Shown in pieces: positions 9,078 through 19,600 of a DNA stretch of 64,000 nucleotides. Made by a program: the position numbers and the translations under genes. How positions within the stretch are numbered: position 1 is the first letter of the stretch; every line of letters starts with the position of its first letter. The stretch comes from Thiogranum sp. (lineage in GTDB: Bacteria; Pseudomonadota; Gammaproteobacteria; DSM-19610). Under the pieces are notes generated by a model. That model was not told where the DNA came from. It did not search any database and saw only the letters and a program-made list of their open reading frames with translations. The stretch spans positions 62,001 through 126,000 of the forward strand of contig JASBSS010000013.1 in assembly GCA_030148805.1 (NCBI GenBank), written 5' to 3'.

Positions 9078-10550
9078 TCAATGGGAGGTGAATTTGCTGC
9101 CATTGATCAGAAAGTGGATCCAGATGCTGGCGGCATAACCCAGCGCGATAGCCCAGGTCCATTTCAGGTGGGCGAAGAAGGTGTAGATGCCACGCGCCTG
9201 TCCCATCACCGCCACCCCGGCCGCCGAACCGATGGACAACAAGGAGCCGCCGACCCCGGCGGTCAGGGTGACCAGCAGCCATTGGCCATGGTCCATTTGC
9301 GGATTCATGGCCAGCACGGCGAACATCACCGGAATGTTGTCGACGATGGCCGACAGCATGCCGACCAGGATATTGGCCGTCGTCGGCCCGAGGTCGCCGT
9401 ACATCAGCTGTGACCCCACCGCCAGATAGCCGAGGGTGCCGAGGCCGCCGACGCTGAGAATGATGCCGTAGAAGAACATCAGCGTGTCCCACTCGGCGCG
9501 CTCCAGCGATTTGAAGATGTTGAACTGAGTCTGTTCCGAGGACGGCGCGGTTTTCTCCAGCTTGAGCGCGTTGACGCCTGGGGATTCGACCGGTGCCTGC
9601 GGATAGAAGCGGGTGCGCTGCTGGAGATAGTAGCCGTAGAGCTTGAGAAAACCCAGGCCGGTCATCATGCCCAGCACCGGTGGCAGGTGGAGGAAATTGT
9701 GCGCCGATACCGCCATGGCGATGGTGACGACGAACAACCCCACGACCACCCAGGCGCCGTGTTGCAACTGGGCGGTTTCGCTGGCTCGCGCCGGCTGGGC
9801 GTTGGGCAGGGTGAGGCTGAGGATCGAGGCCGGGATCAACCAATTGACGGCCGAGGGCAACAGCAGGGAGAAAAACTCCTGGAACTGGACCACGCCTTTT
9901 TGCCAGACCATCAGGGTCGTGATATCGCCGAACGGGCTGAAAGCGCCGCCGGCGTTGGCCGCCACCACGATGTTGATGCAGGACGCGGCGACGAACTTGT
10001 GATTGCCCCCGCCGACGGCCATGACCACCGTGGCCATCAGCAAGGCCGTGGTGAGGTTGTCGGCGATCGGTGAGATCATGAACGCCAGCAGCCCGGTGAC
10101 CCAGAAGATGGCGCGCAGTGAGAATCCGCGGGTCACCAGCCACACGCGCAGGGCGTCGAACACGCCGCGTTCGTCCATGGTGTTGATGTAGGTCATGGCC
10201 GCGAGCAGAAAGAGGAACAGTTCGCCGAACTCCTCAAGGTTCTGCTTGACGGCGAGTTCCGCCGTGTGGGTGTCGCCATGGGTGGCGTAGACCAGGGCGA
10301 CGATCAGCCAAATGAGACCGGCGGCCACCATGGTGGGTTTGGACTTGCGCAGATGCAGGGATTCCTCCGCCACCACGAAGGCGTAGGCGGTGATGAAAAT
10401 CCCCACCGCCAGCCAACCGGCCCAATGGGTGGTGAAGTCGCGCACCAGCAGGTCGGCGCTGGCATGGGCGCTGCCCGGGAGCAGCAGCAATGCCGCGAGC
10501 CACACAGGCCCAAGCGTGAGGGCGTTGCCGCTATTGACTCGGAATGTCAT
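9078..10550 (-). CDS. nhaD: Na+/H+ antiporter, NhaD type
   Basis: A 490-residue multi-spanning protein of the ion transporter superfamily. After a cleavable-looking N-terminal segment ending in GSAHAS it has many hydrophobic helices. SPIADNLTTALLMATVVMA and SPFGDITTLMVW are the two conserved transporter repeats, with intramembrane aspartates. NhaD exports Na+ or Li+ in exchange for protons and is common in marine and haloalkaliphilic gammaproteobacteria. The ATG at 10550 has AAGGTG seven bases upstream, which decides against a longer frame to 10724. A good promoter lies just upstream. Confidence 0.9.
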   Translation of the reverse strand: MTFRVNSGNALTLGPVWLAALLLLPGSAHASADLLVRDFTTHWAGWLAVGIFITAYAFVVAEESLHLRKSKPTMVAAGLIWLIVALVYATHGDTHTAELAVKQNLEEFGELFLFLLAAMTYINTMDERGVFDALRVWLVTRGFSLRAIFWVTGLLAFMISPIADNLTTALLMATVVMAVGGGNHKFVAASCINIVVAANAGGAFSPFGDITTLMVWQKGVVQFQEFFSLLLPSAVNWLIPASILSLTLPNAQPARASETAQLQHGAWVVVGLFVVTIAMAVSAHNFLHLPPVLGMMTGLGFLKLYGYYLQQRTRFYPQAPVESPGVNALKLEKTAPSSEQTQFNIFKSLERAEWDTLMFFYGIILSVGGLGTLGYLAVGSQLMYGDLGPTTANILVGMLSAIVDNIPVMFAVLAMNPQMDHGQWLLVTLTAGVGGSLLSIGSAAGVAVMGQARGIYTFFAHLKWTWAIALGYAASIWIHFLINGSKFTSH

Positions 10551-10578
10551 CCGTCGCACCTTGTTTTTCCGAAATGCT

Positions 10579-10607
10579 AGTGTATGGTCCCTGAGCGGTA
10601 CCGACAA
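10579..10607 (-). promoter_or_regulatory. Predicted nhaD promoter
   Basis: On the minus strand TTGTCG (10602-10607), a 17-base spacer and TACACT (10579-10584). The start of transcription would be about 22 bases before the nhaD ATG. Confidence 0.5.
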
Positions 10608-10631
10608 TGCAATGACCGGCCCAACGCACCG

Positions 10632-11003
10632 ATGCCCAAGCAGATTACAGTCCAGTGTTCCGTCGAAATCGCCGCTTTGCTGGAGACTGCGTTGCGTTGG
10701 TTCGTCGCCACGCGCTATCCCCACGGCGCGGATGAATGCAGCATCGCCGCGCGTGAGGCGCTGCTCGATCTGGCACGGCGTTTCCGCGATGAACTGGCGG
10801 TCGATGGGCGCTGTGTGTATAGCGGCCGGACGCGGGCTTTTTTAAGCGAAGCGGTCAGCTGTTATACCCGCCAGTGCGAGCAAGACAGCGGGCAGTCCTG
10901 GGCTTTTCGTCGCGACGAACTGATCGCCGTCTGCCGTGGCCTGTCCAACGGGGACGGTTACGCCGCGGCCTTGCAGCGCGATCAGGGGGCAGACCCGGGT
11001 TAG
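10632..11003 (+). CDS. Hypothetical protein
   Basis: A 123-residue soluble protein starting MPKQITVQCS. I do not recognise the family. It is mostly helical by appearance, has no signal peptide or membrane segment, and contains three cysteines spread through the chain. It is divergent from nhaD, and its stop codon overlaps that of the next gene on the opposite strand (11000-11003). Open codon pattern and the head-to-head arrangement support a real gene; function unknown. Confidence 0.55.
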   Translation: MPKQITVQCSVEIAALLETALRWFVATRYPHGADECSIAAREALLDLARRFRDELAVDGRCVYSGRTRAFLSEAVSCYTRQCEQDSGQSWAFRRDELIAVCRGLSNGDGYAAALQRDQGADPG

Positions 11004-11554
11004 TGCGTATCCTGCAGCGCCAGCTCATCGAGAATCGCCAGCACCAGTTTCTGTCCTTCCACGCCCATGCCGGCGGTGAGCTTCTCGGCGTCGCGTTCGC
11101 CCTGCACCAACGGGCGCAGGATGCCGGCCAGGCGCGCCATGTCGCCCCCGGCGCGTAACATCTGCTGGGCCATGGTGCCGAGCAATTGCAGGGTTTCGAG
11201 GTTGCCTCGGCGCGCGCCATTGACCATGGCGGCGATGCCGGGCGCGGCCATGGCGCCGTCGACGCCGGCGCCCAGGTCCGGCAGCGTCTCGGGGTTTTGC
11301 AGCCCCTGAAGAATGGAATGGATGATCACCTGGTCTTCGTCGTCGAGACCGTTGAGCAGGGTCGGTTCGCGAGCACCGGCGAGTATCCTGCGAATGGTCG
11401 CGACCAGTTGCAGCCAGCCATTGTCCTCGGCCTGTTTCAAGATATCGTCGAGGTCGGGCACCTTGGCGCGGTCGTGACAGGCGATGACCACCCGATGGAT
11501 GAGTCCGGTGTGGGCTTCGACGATCTGTTGCTCTTTTGCGGGCAGTGTTGTCAT
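11000..11554 (-). CDS. Conserved hypothetical protein
   Basis: A 184-residue soluble, leucine- and alanine-rich, probably all-helical protein. I cannot name the family. It starts MTTLPAKEQQ after a strong GGAGGAG ribosome site, so translation is well supported. The repeated helical pattern (DILKQAEDNGW, LNGLDDEDQ, ILRPLVQGER, LAILDELALQ) suggests a helical bundle rather than an enzyme. It lies downstream of rnt on the same strand, separated by a very stable hairpin, and ends with overlapping stops against the convergent gene. Confidence 0.6.
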   Translation of the reverse strand: MTTLPAKEQQIVEAHTGLIHRVVIACHDRAKVPDLDDILKQAEDNGWLQLVATIRRILAGAREPTLLNGLDDEDQVIIHSILQGLQNPETLPDLGAGVDGAMAAPGIAAMVNGARRGNLETLQLLGTMAQQMLRAGGDMARLAGILRPLVQGERDAEKLTAGMGVEGQKLVLAILDELALQDTH

Positions 11555-11584
11555 CTATGGCTCCTCCTCGTCGCGGCGGTGTCA

Positions 11585-11621
11585 GGCGGACCGGGCGTGC
11601 GCCGGGCACGCGCGGTCCGCC
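11585..11621 (-). other. Very stable intercistronic hairpin
   Basis: A 9-bp arm (11585-11593 with 11613-11621), a single G/G mismatch, then a 6-bp arm (11595-11600 with 11606-11611) around a five-base loop. No U tract follows on either strand, so it is not a classical terminator. It lies between rnt and the downstream hypothetical gene and could stabilise or separate their mRNAs. Confidence 0.6.
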
Positions 11622-11657
11622 GGATTCTCCAGGCCGCTTTCGTTCTATTTGACTCCA

Positions 11658-12320
11658 TTACTCCTCTGCGGCTACCGCGGCGCTGGCCGCCGTGGCGCCC
11701 ACGCCGATGGCCGCATCCCAGCGGTTGACGATGGCGCAGAACAGCTCGGCGGTACGCTCGGCGTCGTACTTGGCCGAATGCGCCTGCTCCTGGTCCCAGC
11801 CCATGCCGGCGGCGATGGCGGCGCGCGCCAGCACCGTCTGGCCGAAGGCCAGGCCGGCCATGGTCGCGGTATCGAAGCTGCTGAAAGGGTGAAACGGGTT
11901 GCGCTTGATCTTGCAGCGTTCCACCGCGGCATTGACGAAACCCAGATCGAAGGCGGGGTTGTGACCGACCAGAATGGCGCGCGTGCAGGCGCTGTCTTTG
12001 ACCGCGCGGCGCACCGGTTTGAAAATCTGCCGCAGCGCCTCGTCCTCGGGTTTGGCGAAGCGAAACGGGTGATAGGGGTCGATACCGGTGAATTGGAGCG
12101 ACTTTTCGTCCAGATTGGCGCCCTGGAAAGGCTCCACGTGGCAGGCGTGGGTTTCGCTGGGGTACAACCGGCCCTGGGTGTCATAATCGAGAATGACCGC
12201 GGCGATTTCCAGCAGGGCGTCGCGTTTGGGGTTAAAGCCGCCGGTCTCCACGTCGACAACCACCGGGAGAAAGCCGCGAAAGCGGGTCGCCAGCCGCGCG
12301 CTGTTGTTATCTTCTGACAT
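11658..12320 (-). CDS. rnt: Ribonuclease T
   Basis: A 220-residue DEDD-family 3'-5' exoribonuclease that trims tRNA and other small RNA 3' ends. Motif I is DVETGG at 23-28, motif II is in [10 protein letters not shown], and motif III is [10 protein letters not shown]. The segments [18 protein letters not shown] and FCAIVNRW are diagnostic of RNase T rather than the polymerase epsilon subunit. The ATG at 12320 gives the usual length. A TraB/GumN gene starts divergently 30 bases away. The C-terminal tail is unusually rich in alanine. Confidence 0.93.
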   Translation of the reverse strand: MSEDNNSARLATRFRGFLPVVVDVETGGFNPKRDALLEIAAVILDYDTQGRLYPSETHACHVEPFQGANLDEKSLQFTGIDPYHPFRFAKPEDEALRQIFKPVRRAVKDSACTRAILVGHNPAFDLGFVNAAVERCKIKRNPFHPFSSFDTATMAGLAFGQTVLARAAIAAGMGWDQEQAHSAKYDAERTAELFCAIVNRWDAAIGVGATAASAAVAAEE

Positions 12321-12350
12321 GGGTGCAGCATACCGGAACCGGATCGAGAC

Positions 12351-13253
12351 ATGAACGTGAAATCCCCTGCTTGGCGCGACTTTATCGGCCTCTGGCTCGG
12401 TCTGATCGTCATCCTGTTGACGCCCGCGGCCTGGGGCGCGGGGGAATTCGACCGTGGCCTGCTGTGGAAGATCGAGAAACCGGGGCTGGAGCCGAGTTAT
12501 CTGTTCGGCACCATGCACAGCGAGGATCCCGCCGTGGTGCGGTTGCCGCCGCCGGTGAGACAGGCCTTCGACCAGGCCCAGGCGCTGACCCTGGAGGTGG
12601 TGCTCGATCCGACGTCGCTGCTGGCCATGACCAGCGCCTTCATGCTGGCCGATGGCGCCAGCTTGCGCGAACAGGTGGGCGAGCGGCTGTATGGCGACGC
12701 CGTCAAGGCGCTGAGCGCCTATGGCATGCCCGAGGCCATGGTGGCGCGGATGAAGCCCTGGGCGGTAGCCGTGACGCTGATGACGCCCCCGCCCCAGGGT
12801 GGTGTGATGTTGGATCTGAGCCTCTATCAGCAGGCCGCGGCTGCCGGAAAACCGGTCGACGGTCTGGAAACCCCGCTCGAGCAGCTGTCCGTGTTCGAGG
12901 ATCTTCCAGCCCGCGATCAGCGGGTGATGTTGGCCAACGCGCTCGCCCACCTGGACGGGATCGAGCGGGAGCTGGCCCAGCTGAAAGCGGCCTATCTGGC
13001 GCGCGACCTGGCTAAGCTGGTCGAACTCAGCGATGCCTCGCTGGCCACCCTGGGCACCACCGATGCGGATACCGCGCGCCGTTTCAATCAAAAGCTGATC
13101 ATCGAGCGCAACCGGCGCATGGCCGAACGCCTGCCATCGCGCCTGCGACCGGGGCGGCGTTTCATCGCCGTCGGCGCGCTGCACCTTCCGGGTGAACAGG
13201 GCCTGCTGAAGCTGTTGCGCCAGCGTGGCTATCGGGTGACATCGCTCTATTGA
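12351..13253 (+). CDS. TraB/GumN family protein, exported
   Basis: A 300-residue protein with an N-terminal signal or anchor segment (about residues 10-30, ending WGAGE) followed by a TraB/GumN (PrgY-like) domain. The family hallmarks are [10 protein letters not shown] near residue 51 and the C-terminal [19 protein letters not shown] with a conserved histidine. Members are thought to be metal-dependent proteases or related enzymes of unknown substrate; erythromycin-esterase-like folds are related. It stands alone between rnt and pyrC and probably acts in the periplasm. Confidence 0.8.
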   Translation: MNVKSPAWRDFIGLWLGLIVILLTPAAWGAGEFDRGLLWKIEKPGLEPSYLFGTMHSEDPAVVRLPPPVRQAFDQAQALTLEVVLDPTSLLAMTSAFMLADGASLREQVGERLYGDAVKALSAYGMPEAMVARMKPWAVAVTLMTPPPQGGVMLDLSLYQQAAAAGKPVDGLETPLEQLSVFEDLPARDQRVMLANALAHLDGIERELAQLKAAYLARDLAKLVELSDASLATLGTTDADTARRFNQKLIIERNRRMAERLPSRLRPGRRFIAVGALHLPGEQGLLKLLRQRGYRVTSLY

Positions 13254-13271
13254 CCGGGGGTTCCAGCGGAT

Positions 13272-14303
13272 CTAGGTTCGCAGCTTCCAGCCCAGGGTTT
13301 TGCCCGCGCGCATCGGCACCAGCTCATCGCCGTCCAGGGGATAACTGGCCGGCACCTCCCAGGTGGTTTTTTCCAGGACGATTTCATCGCGATGGCGCGC
13401 CAGGCCGTAGAAATCCGCGCCGTGGAAACTGGCGAAGGCCTCGAGTCTGTCCAGCGCGCCGGCCAGCTCGAAGACTTCGGCATAGAGCTCCAAGGCGGCG
13501 TGGGCGGTATACAGACCCGCGCAGCCGCAGGCGCTCTCTTTGGCCGTGCGTGGGTGCGGCGCGCTGTCGGTGCCGAGAAAAAACTTGCGGCTGCCGCCGG
13601 TGGCCGCGGCGACCAGCGCCTGGCGGTGGCGCTCGCGCTTGAGCACCGGCAGGCAATAGTGGTGCGGGCGCAGGCCGCCGGCGAACATGGCGTTGCGGTT
13701 CAGCAGCAGGTGATGCGCGGTGAGCGTGCCGGCGACGTTCTCGCCACAGGCTTCGACAAACTCCACGCCGTCGCGCGTGGTGATGTGTTCGAGCACGAGC
13801 TTCAGCCGCGGCAGCCTGCGGGTCAGCGGACTGAGTATGCGCTCGATGAAGACCGCCTCGCGATCGAAGACATCGATCTCAGGATCGGTGACTTCGGCGT
13901 GTACCAGCAGCGGCAGGCCGAGTTCCTCCATGGCCTCGAGCGCGCCATAGGTGTTCTCGATGGCGGTGACGCCCGAATCGGCGTTGGTGGTGGCCCCGGC
14001 CGGATAGAGCTTCACCGCGTGCACCAGGCCGCTGTCCCTGGCGGCGCGGATTTCCTCGGCCGGGGTATTGTCTGTCAGATACAGCGTCATCAAGGGTTCG
14101 AAGCGCGTGTCCGCCGGCAGGGCGGCGAGGATCCGGCGCCGATAGTCCAGTGCCGCGGCGGTGGTGGTCACCGGGGGTTTCAGGTTGGGCATGATGATGG
14201 CGCGCCCGAACTGCGCCGCGCTGTGGCCGATCACTGCGCGCATCGCGGCGCCGTCGCGTACGTGCAGATGCCAGTCGTCGGGCCGCTTCAGGGTCAATCT
14301 CAT
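13272..14303 (-). CDS. pyrC: Dihydroorotase, class II
   Basis: A 343-residue zinc amidohydrolase that closes carbamoyl-aspartate to dihydroorotate in pyrimidine synthesis. HLHVRDG gives metal ligands H12 and H14; [12 protein letters not shown] holds the carboxylated lysine; LLVHAEVTD and VLEHITT give further histidines; GTDSAPH carries the catalytic aspartate. Length matches the short PyrC of enterobacteria. The ATG at 14303 ([12 protein letters not shown]) is preferred to a longer frame that runs to 14393. Single gene, divergent from the pyruvate dehydrogenase operon. Confidence 0.95.
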   Translation of the reverse strand: MRLTLKRPDDWHLHVRDGAAMRAVIGHSAAQFGRAIIMPNLKPPVTTTAAALDYRRRILAALPADTRFEPLMTLYLTDNTPAEEIRAARDSGLVHAVKLYPAGATTNADSGVTAIENTYGALEAMEELGLPLLVHAEVTDPEIDVFDREAVFIERILSPLTRRLPRLKLVLEHITTRDGVEFVEACGENVAGTLTAHHLLLNRNAMFAGGLRPHHYCLPVLKRERHRQALVAAATGGSRKFFLGTDSAPHPRTAKESACGCAGLYTAHAALELYAEVFELAGALDRLEAFASFHGADFYGLARHRDEIVLEKTTWEVPASYPLDGDELVPMRAGKTLGWKLRT

Positions 14304-14570
14304 GTCGGGGATTCCAGTTGTTTTCCGTTGATTTCGCGACGCTTTTGCAGTAGTTGCCGGCAACTTTCGCCTTGACCTGATGGCGCAAAACAAAGATCAT
14401 AGCGCGCTTGGTTTTGCTCCGGCACACGGGCGCCCGGGCGCGCCTGACGTCGGGCCTGGCAACGCGGCCCTCGAACCGGCAGCATGCTAAATATTCTGTG
14501 AACTTTCAATAAGTTTCTAATTTCATTCACGGGGCACTGGTGCAGGCCCCTTGGAACAGCAAGGAGCCTC

Positions 14571-15563
14571 ATGAACGTCGCCGACAAAAAACGGCTGCTG
14601 CGCGAAATGCTATTTGCGCGGCGCTTTGAGGAGCGCTGCTACGAAGCGTATGTCGAACGAAAAATAGGCGGATTTCTCCACCTTTATCCCGGCCAGGAAG
14701 CCTGCTGCCACGGTGTGCTGGAGGCGGCGCGCCCGGGCCAGGACTATGTGATCACCGGTTATCGCGATCACGTCCACGCCATCAAGTGTGGCGCCGATCC
14801 CAAGGAAGTCATGGCCGAACTCTATGCCAAGGAGACCGGTTCGTCCAAGGGCCGCGGCGGTTCGATGCACATTTTTGCCGCCGACCACCATTTCATGGGT
14901 GGGTACGCGCTGGTGGGCGGGCCGTTTCCGCTGGCCGCCGGCATGGCCAAGGCCATCAAAATGAAGGGGGGGGAGGAAATCGCCATCTGTTTCCTCGGCG
15001 ATGCCGCCAACAACCAGGGCACCTTTCACGAATCGCTCAACATGGCCAAGCTGTGGGATCTGCCGGTGCTCTATGTGTGCGAGAACAACCTCTATGGCAT
15101 CGGCACCCGCATCGACCGCTCCACCGCGGTGATCGATCAGTACAAACGGGTTTCAGGTTACAACATTCCTTCGGCGCAGGAGGACGGCCAGGACATCGAA
15201 AAGGTGTTCAAGGCGGCGAAAAAGGCCGTGGATCACGTGCGTTCGGGCAAGGGACCGTATTTCCTCGAATTGATGACCTACCGCTATCGCGGCCATTCCA
15301 TGTCCGATTCCAACGCCTATCGCTCCAAGAAGGAAGAGCGCATGTGGTCGGAGCGCGATCCGATCATCCTGCTGCGCGACCGGCTGATCAAGGCCGGCGA
15401 GATCACCAAGGACGACTACAAGGCGATGGATACCGAAATCCTCGACACGATCGAAAACGACGTGATCGCTTTCGCCGAATCCTCGCCGGAACCGCGGGTC
15501 GAGGAACTGGAAAAATATGTGCTCGCGGAGAATGACCCGTGGGTGTACGGAGGGGGTCGCTGA
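14571..15563 (+). CDS. pdhA: Pyruvate dehydrogenase E1 component, alpha subunit
   Basis: A 330-residue thiamine-diphosphate-dependent subunit that decarboxylates pyruvate in the two-subunit (alpha2beta2) form of E1. The diphosphate motif begins GDAANNQGTFHESLN and ends CENN; the phosphorylation-loop-like YRYRGHSMSD follows. AAGGAG precedes the ATG. The beta subunit starts inside its stop codon (TGATG). E. coli-type gammaproteobacteria use a fused single-chain AceE instead, so this is the mitochondrial/Gram-positive type. The product could be a branched-chain or acetoin dehydrogenase E1, but the sequence character is pyruvate-like. Confidence 0.9.
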   Translation: MNVADKKRLLREMLFARRFEERCYEAYVERKIGGFLHLYPGQEACCHGVLEAARPGQDYVITGYRDHVHAIKCGADPKEVMAELYAKETGSSKGRGGSMHIFAADHHFMGGYALVGGPFPLAAGMAKAIKMKGGEEIAICFLGDAANNQGTFHESLNMAKLWDLPVLYVCENNLYGIGTRIDRSTAVIDQYKRVSGYNIPSAQEDGQDIEKVFKAAKKAVDHVRSGKGPYFLELMTYRYRGHSMSDSNAYRSKKEERMWSERDPIILLRDRLIKAGEITKDDYKAMDTEILDTIENDVIAFAESSPEPRVEELEKYVLAENDPWVYGGGR

Positions 15564-16543
15564 TGGCCGAGATCATGTATTGGGAGGCGATCCGCCGTGC
15601 CCACGATGAAGAGATGGAGCGCGATCCGCTGGTGATCTGCATGGGCGAGGACATCGGCGTGGCCGGTGGTACCTACAAGGCCACCAAGGGGCTGTACGAA
15701 AAGTATGGCGCCGAACGGGTGATCGATACGCCGATTTCCGAGAACGGCTATACCGGCGTGGGTATCGGCGCATCCTTCCTGGGCGTGCGCCCCATCATCG
15801 AGATCATGTCGGTCAACTTCGCCTGGCTGGCGATGGACCAGTTGTTCAACAGCGCGGCCAAGGTACGCTACATGTCTGGCGGCCAGGTCACCGCGCCGCT
15901 GGTGGTGCGTTCGGCCGGTGGCACCGCGCATCAGCTGGGCGCCCAGCACTCGGCGCGCATGGAGAAGGTCTTCATGGGCATCGCGGGGTTGCGCGTGGTC
16001 ACGCCGTCCAATCCGCGCCAGGCCTACGGGCTGTTGAAATCCGCCGTGCGCTGCAACGATCCGGTGTACATCAACGAGCACGAACTGATGTACAACATGA
16101 AAGGCGAGGTGCCCGATGGCGAGTACTTCCATCCCCTGGAAGGCTCCGAGGTGACCCGCGAAGGCAGCGACGTGACCCTGTTTGGTTACAACATCTCGGT
16201 GCACTGGTGTCTGCAGGCGGCCGAAACGCTGGCCAAGGAGCACGGCATCAACGCCGAGGTGGTCGATCTTTACGCGCTGGCTCCGCTCGATCGCGCCGGT
16301 ATCGCCGCGACGGTGCGCAAGACCCACCGCGCGGTGATCGTCGAGGAGGCCGAGCCGGCCGTCGGCGTGGGCGCGGAGGTCATGGCGATCATCAACGAAG
16401 CATGTTTCTTCGAGCTCGATGCCGCGCCGGTGCGCGTCTCCGCGGCCAACGTGCCCGTGCCCTACAACCACAAACTGGAAAAGGCGGCGATACCCAACGC
16501 CGCCGACGTGGTCGCCGCCGTGCGCAGGATGTTCGGCAAGTAG
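15563..16543 (+). CDS. pdhB: Pyruvate dehydrogenase E1 component, beta subunit
   Basis: A 326-residue partner of the upstream alpha subunit. Conserved segments include MGEDIGVAGGTYKATKGL, DTPISENGYTGVGIGA with the TPP-activating glutamate, and the C-terminal transketolase half from VTLFGYN to EEAEP. Start ATG overlaps the alpha stop as TGATG, so the two are made in step. Followed after 102 bases, containing a bulged hairpin, by the E2-E3 fusion gene. Confidence 0.92.
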   Translation: MAEIMYWEAIRRAHDEEMERDPLVICMGEDIGVAGGTYKATKGLYEKYGAERVIDTPISENGYTGVGIGASFLGVRPIIEIMSVNFAWLAMDQLFNSAAKVRYMSGGQVTAPLVVRSAGGTAHQLGAQHSARMEKVFMGIAGLRVVTPSNPRQAYGLLKSAVRCNDPVYINEHELMYNMKGEVPDGEYFHPLEGSEVTREGSDVTLFGYNISVHWCLQAAETLAKEHGINAEVVDLYALAPLDRAGIAATVRKTHRAVIVEEAEPAVGVGAEVMAIINEACFFELDAAPVRVSAANVPVPYNHKLEKAAIPNAADVVAAVRRMFGK

Positions 16544-16561
16544 GCGCTGACCGGCGCGGCG

Positions 16562-16608
16562 CCAGGAACGCCGGCTTTACAGCAGTATGACCCGGCGGGT
16601 GTTCCTGG
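16562..16608 (+). other. Intercistronic hairpin in the pyruvate dehydrogenase operon
   Basis: CCAGGAAC (16562-16569) pairs perfectly with GTTCCTGG (16601-16608). An inner five-base arm, a four-base bulge and a loop of about 17 bases complete the structure. No U tract follows. It may mark an mRNA processing or stability point between pdhB and the E2-E3 gene. Confidence 0.5.
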
Positions 16609-16645
16609 TAGGCCGCCGGTTGCAACCTCAGGATCTGGATCGAGC

Positions 16646-19600
16646 ATGGCTGAACCCTATGTGATCAAAATGCCGCAGCTTTCGGACACCATGACCGAAG
16701 GCGTGGTCGTCAGCTGGGAGAAACAACCCGGCGATAGGATCGAGCGTGGCGACATCGTCGCCACGGTGGAAACCGACAAGGCGATCATGGACGTGGAAGT
16801 GTTCCGTGACGGCTACCTGGCCGGCCCGCTGGCCGAGGTCGACAGCACCGTTCCCGTGGGCGATGCGATGGCCTATCTGGTGGCCGACGCCGAGGCCGCG
16901 CAACGCGATGCCGGCGCGCCGGCGCCGGGCAACCGTGCCCCGGAGCCGGCCGTCGCGCCGGTGAACGAAACGGCGCCGGTCCCGGACGCCCCGCCGGCGG
17001 CCCAACCGGCTTCCGCCGCGCCGGAGGGGACCAGTTATACCATCAACATGCCGCAGCTTTCCGATACCATGACCGAAGGCGTGGTGGTGAGCTGGGAAAA
17101 GCAGGTCGGCGACAAGATCGAACGCGGCACCGTGGTGGCCACGGTCGAGACCGACAAGGCGATCATGGATGTCGAGGTGTTCCGCGAAGGCTATCTTTCC
17201 GGCCCCCTGGCGCCGGTCGATGCCGTGGTGCCCGTGGGCGGCGCCCTGGCCTACCTGGTGGAAAGCGCCGCGCAGGCGATGGACAGCCAGGCCGAGACGG
17301 CGGGTGCGCCTGCTGGCGCGTCCTCTGCATCCAGCGCCGGGAAGGCGACGCCCGGGAAGTCCACCGGCACAGCCTCGACTGAGGCGCCACCGTCTCACCC
17401 GGTTGTCGGGTCCGGCGGCGGTGCTATCGCCGATCGTCCGCGCGGACGCGGCGCCAGCCCTTACGCCCGCCGGCTTGCCGGCCAGCGCGGTATCGATCTC
17501 GACGCCGTGCAGGGCAGCGGACCCGGTGGGGTGATCGTGGCCGCGGATCTCGTGGGCGCCGCGGCCACGGGTGGTCGCCAGAGCGGCTTCCCGCAGGTCG
17601 ACGTGCCGGGCGACGGCCGCCCCATGAACAAGCTGGAAAAAGCCATCAGCGATGCCATGACCGGTTCGCTCGGCATGCCGACCTTTCATGTCACCACGCC
17701 TATCAAGCTCGGCGCGCTGATCAAGGCGTCGAAAGCGCAGGGCGCGTCGGTGACGGTGGCCATCGCCAAGGCCTGCGCGCTGGCCATGCAACAGTTACCG
17801 AAGATGAACTGGTGCTACCAACCGCAGGATAAACTGGTGGAACGCAGCCAGGTCGATATCGGCATGGCGGTGGCGGTCGAGGGTGGCGGACTGGTGGTAC
17901 CAGTGCTGCGCCAGTGCGAGACGCGCGACCTGGCCGCGCTTAACACCGACTGGAAGGATCTGGTCGAGCGCGCGCGCAAGCGCCGCCTCAAGCCGCAGGA
18001 GTACAGCGGCTCGACCTTCCAGATTTCCAACATGGGCATGTTCGGGGTGAGTCATTTCGACGCCATCGCCACCCCCGGTATCGCCGCCATCCTGGCGATC
18101 TCGGCCAACACCGAGCAAGGCAGCCCGTTCACCATCACCGCCGATCATCGCGTGGTCAACGGCGCCGATGTCGCGCAGTATCTGCAGGCGCTGAAAACGC
18201 TGGTGGAACGGCCCGACGACTGGATGGGGCCTTCGGGTCCGGCCATCCCGGAGGGCGACTGGGATTATGACGTGGTGGTGGTCGGCGGCGGCCCGGGCGG
18301 CGAGGACTGCGCCCGCGATCTGGCCGGTCACGGCTTGAAGGTCGCGCTGGTCAATGACGCGCCGTTTCCCGGCGGCGAATGCCTGTGGCGCGGTTGTATC
18401 CCTTCCAAAGCCTGGCGTGCCGCGGCCGACCGCATTCGTGATCGCCTGCACGACGAGCACCTGGGGATCACGCCGGGCAAGCCCAGGCTCGATTGGAACA
18501 AACTCGAACAGACACGGCGTAAAGTGCTGGAAACCCGCGGCGAAATGGCGCTCAAGACCGACACCGGCGTCAAGATCAAATACCTCCAGGGTTTCGGGCG
18601 CTTCGTCGATGCGCACACCCTGTTCATCGATACTTCGGGCAACAACGACAACGCGCACGCCCGCGCCAGTGTGGGTGACACACCCAAAGGCGAGCAGGTC
18701 AGTTTCGGCTGCGCCGTCATCGCCACCGGCGCGCCGCCGTTCGTGCCGCCGATTCCCGGCGCGCGCGAGGGCCTGGGCGAGGGCGGTGGCGTGCTGACCT
18801 CCGACACGGTCTGGATGCTGCCGGCGCAACCGAAAAAACTGGTGGTCATCGGCGGTGGCGCCATCGGCCTGGAGATGGCGCAGCTGATGCAGGATTTCGG
18901 CGCCCGGGTGACGTTGCTGGAGGCGCGCGAGCGGATCCTCGCCGAGGTCGAAGGCGAGATCGCCAAGCACCTGAGCGCCGTGCTCAACGACGATCCGCGC
19001 CTGGAGATCCAAACCTCGGTGCAGATCAGCAAGATCTCCGGCAAGGCCGGCGACGTGCGCGTGGCTTACAAGGACGCCGCGGGCAAGTCGCGCAGCGTCA
19101 AGGCCGACTACGTCATCATGGGTACCGGCAAACGGCCGGTGCTGGATGGCCTGGGTCTGGAGCATCTCGGCGTCGAGACCGACGGGCCGGCGATCAAGGT
19201 CGACGCCCGTTGCCGTACCAGCGTGGCCCATGTATTCGCCATCGGCGACGTGGTGCCAGGCTATATGCTGGCGCACACCGCGGCCCAGCAGGGCCGCGTG
19301 GCGGCTGCCACCATCCTCGGTGAGGACCTGCGCTATGACCAGGACAAGGACTGCGGCGTCATCTTCACCCGCCCCGAGGCCGCCTTCGTCGGTCTGTCGC
19401 TGGAACAGGCCAAGGCCAAGGGTATCGACGCGGTCGAGGCCAAGGTGCCGATCAACATCGACGCCAAGGCGATGATCAACGATGAGCAGCACGGCATGAT
19501 CAAGCTGGTGGCGGACAAGGGCAGCCAGCGCATCATCGGCGTGCACCTGCTGGCCGATCACGCCGATACCCTGATCGGCGAGGCGGTGATGATGGTCTCG

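Noticed and set aside
11658-13184. A 508-codon frame continuing upstream of rnt
   Set aside because: The extension runs antisense through the TraB/GumN gene; the RNase T family starts at MSEDNN (12320).
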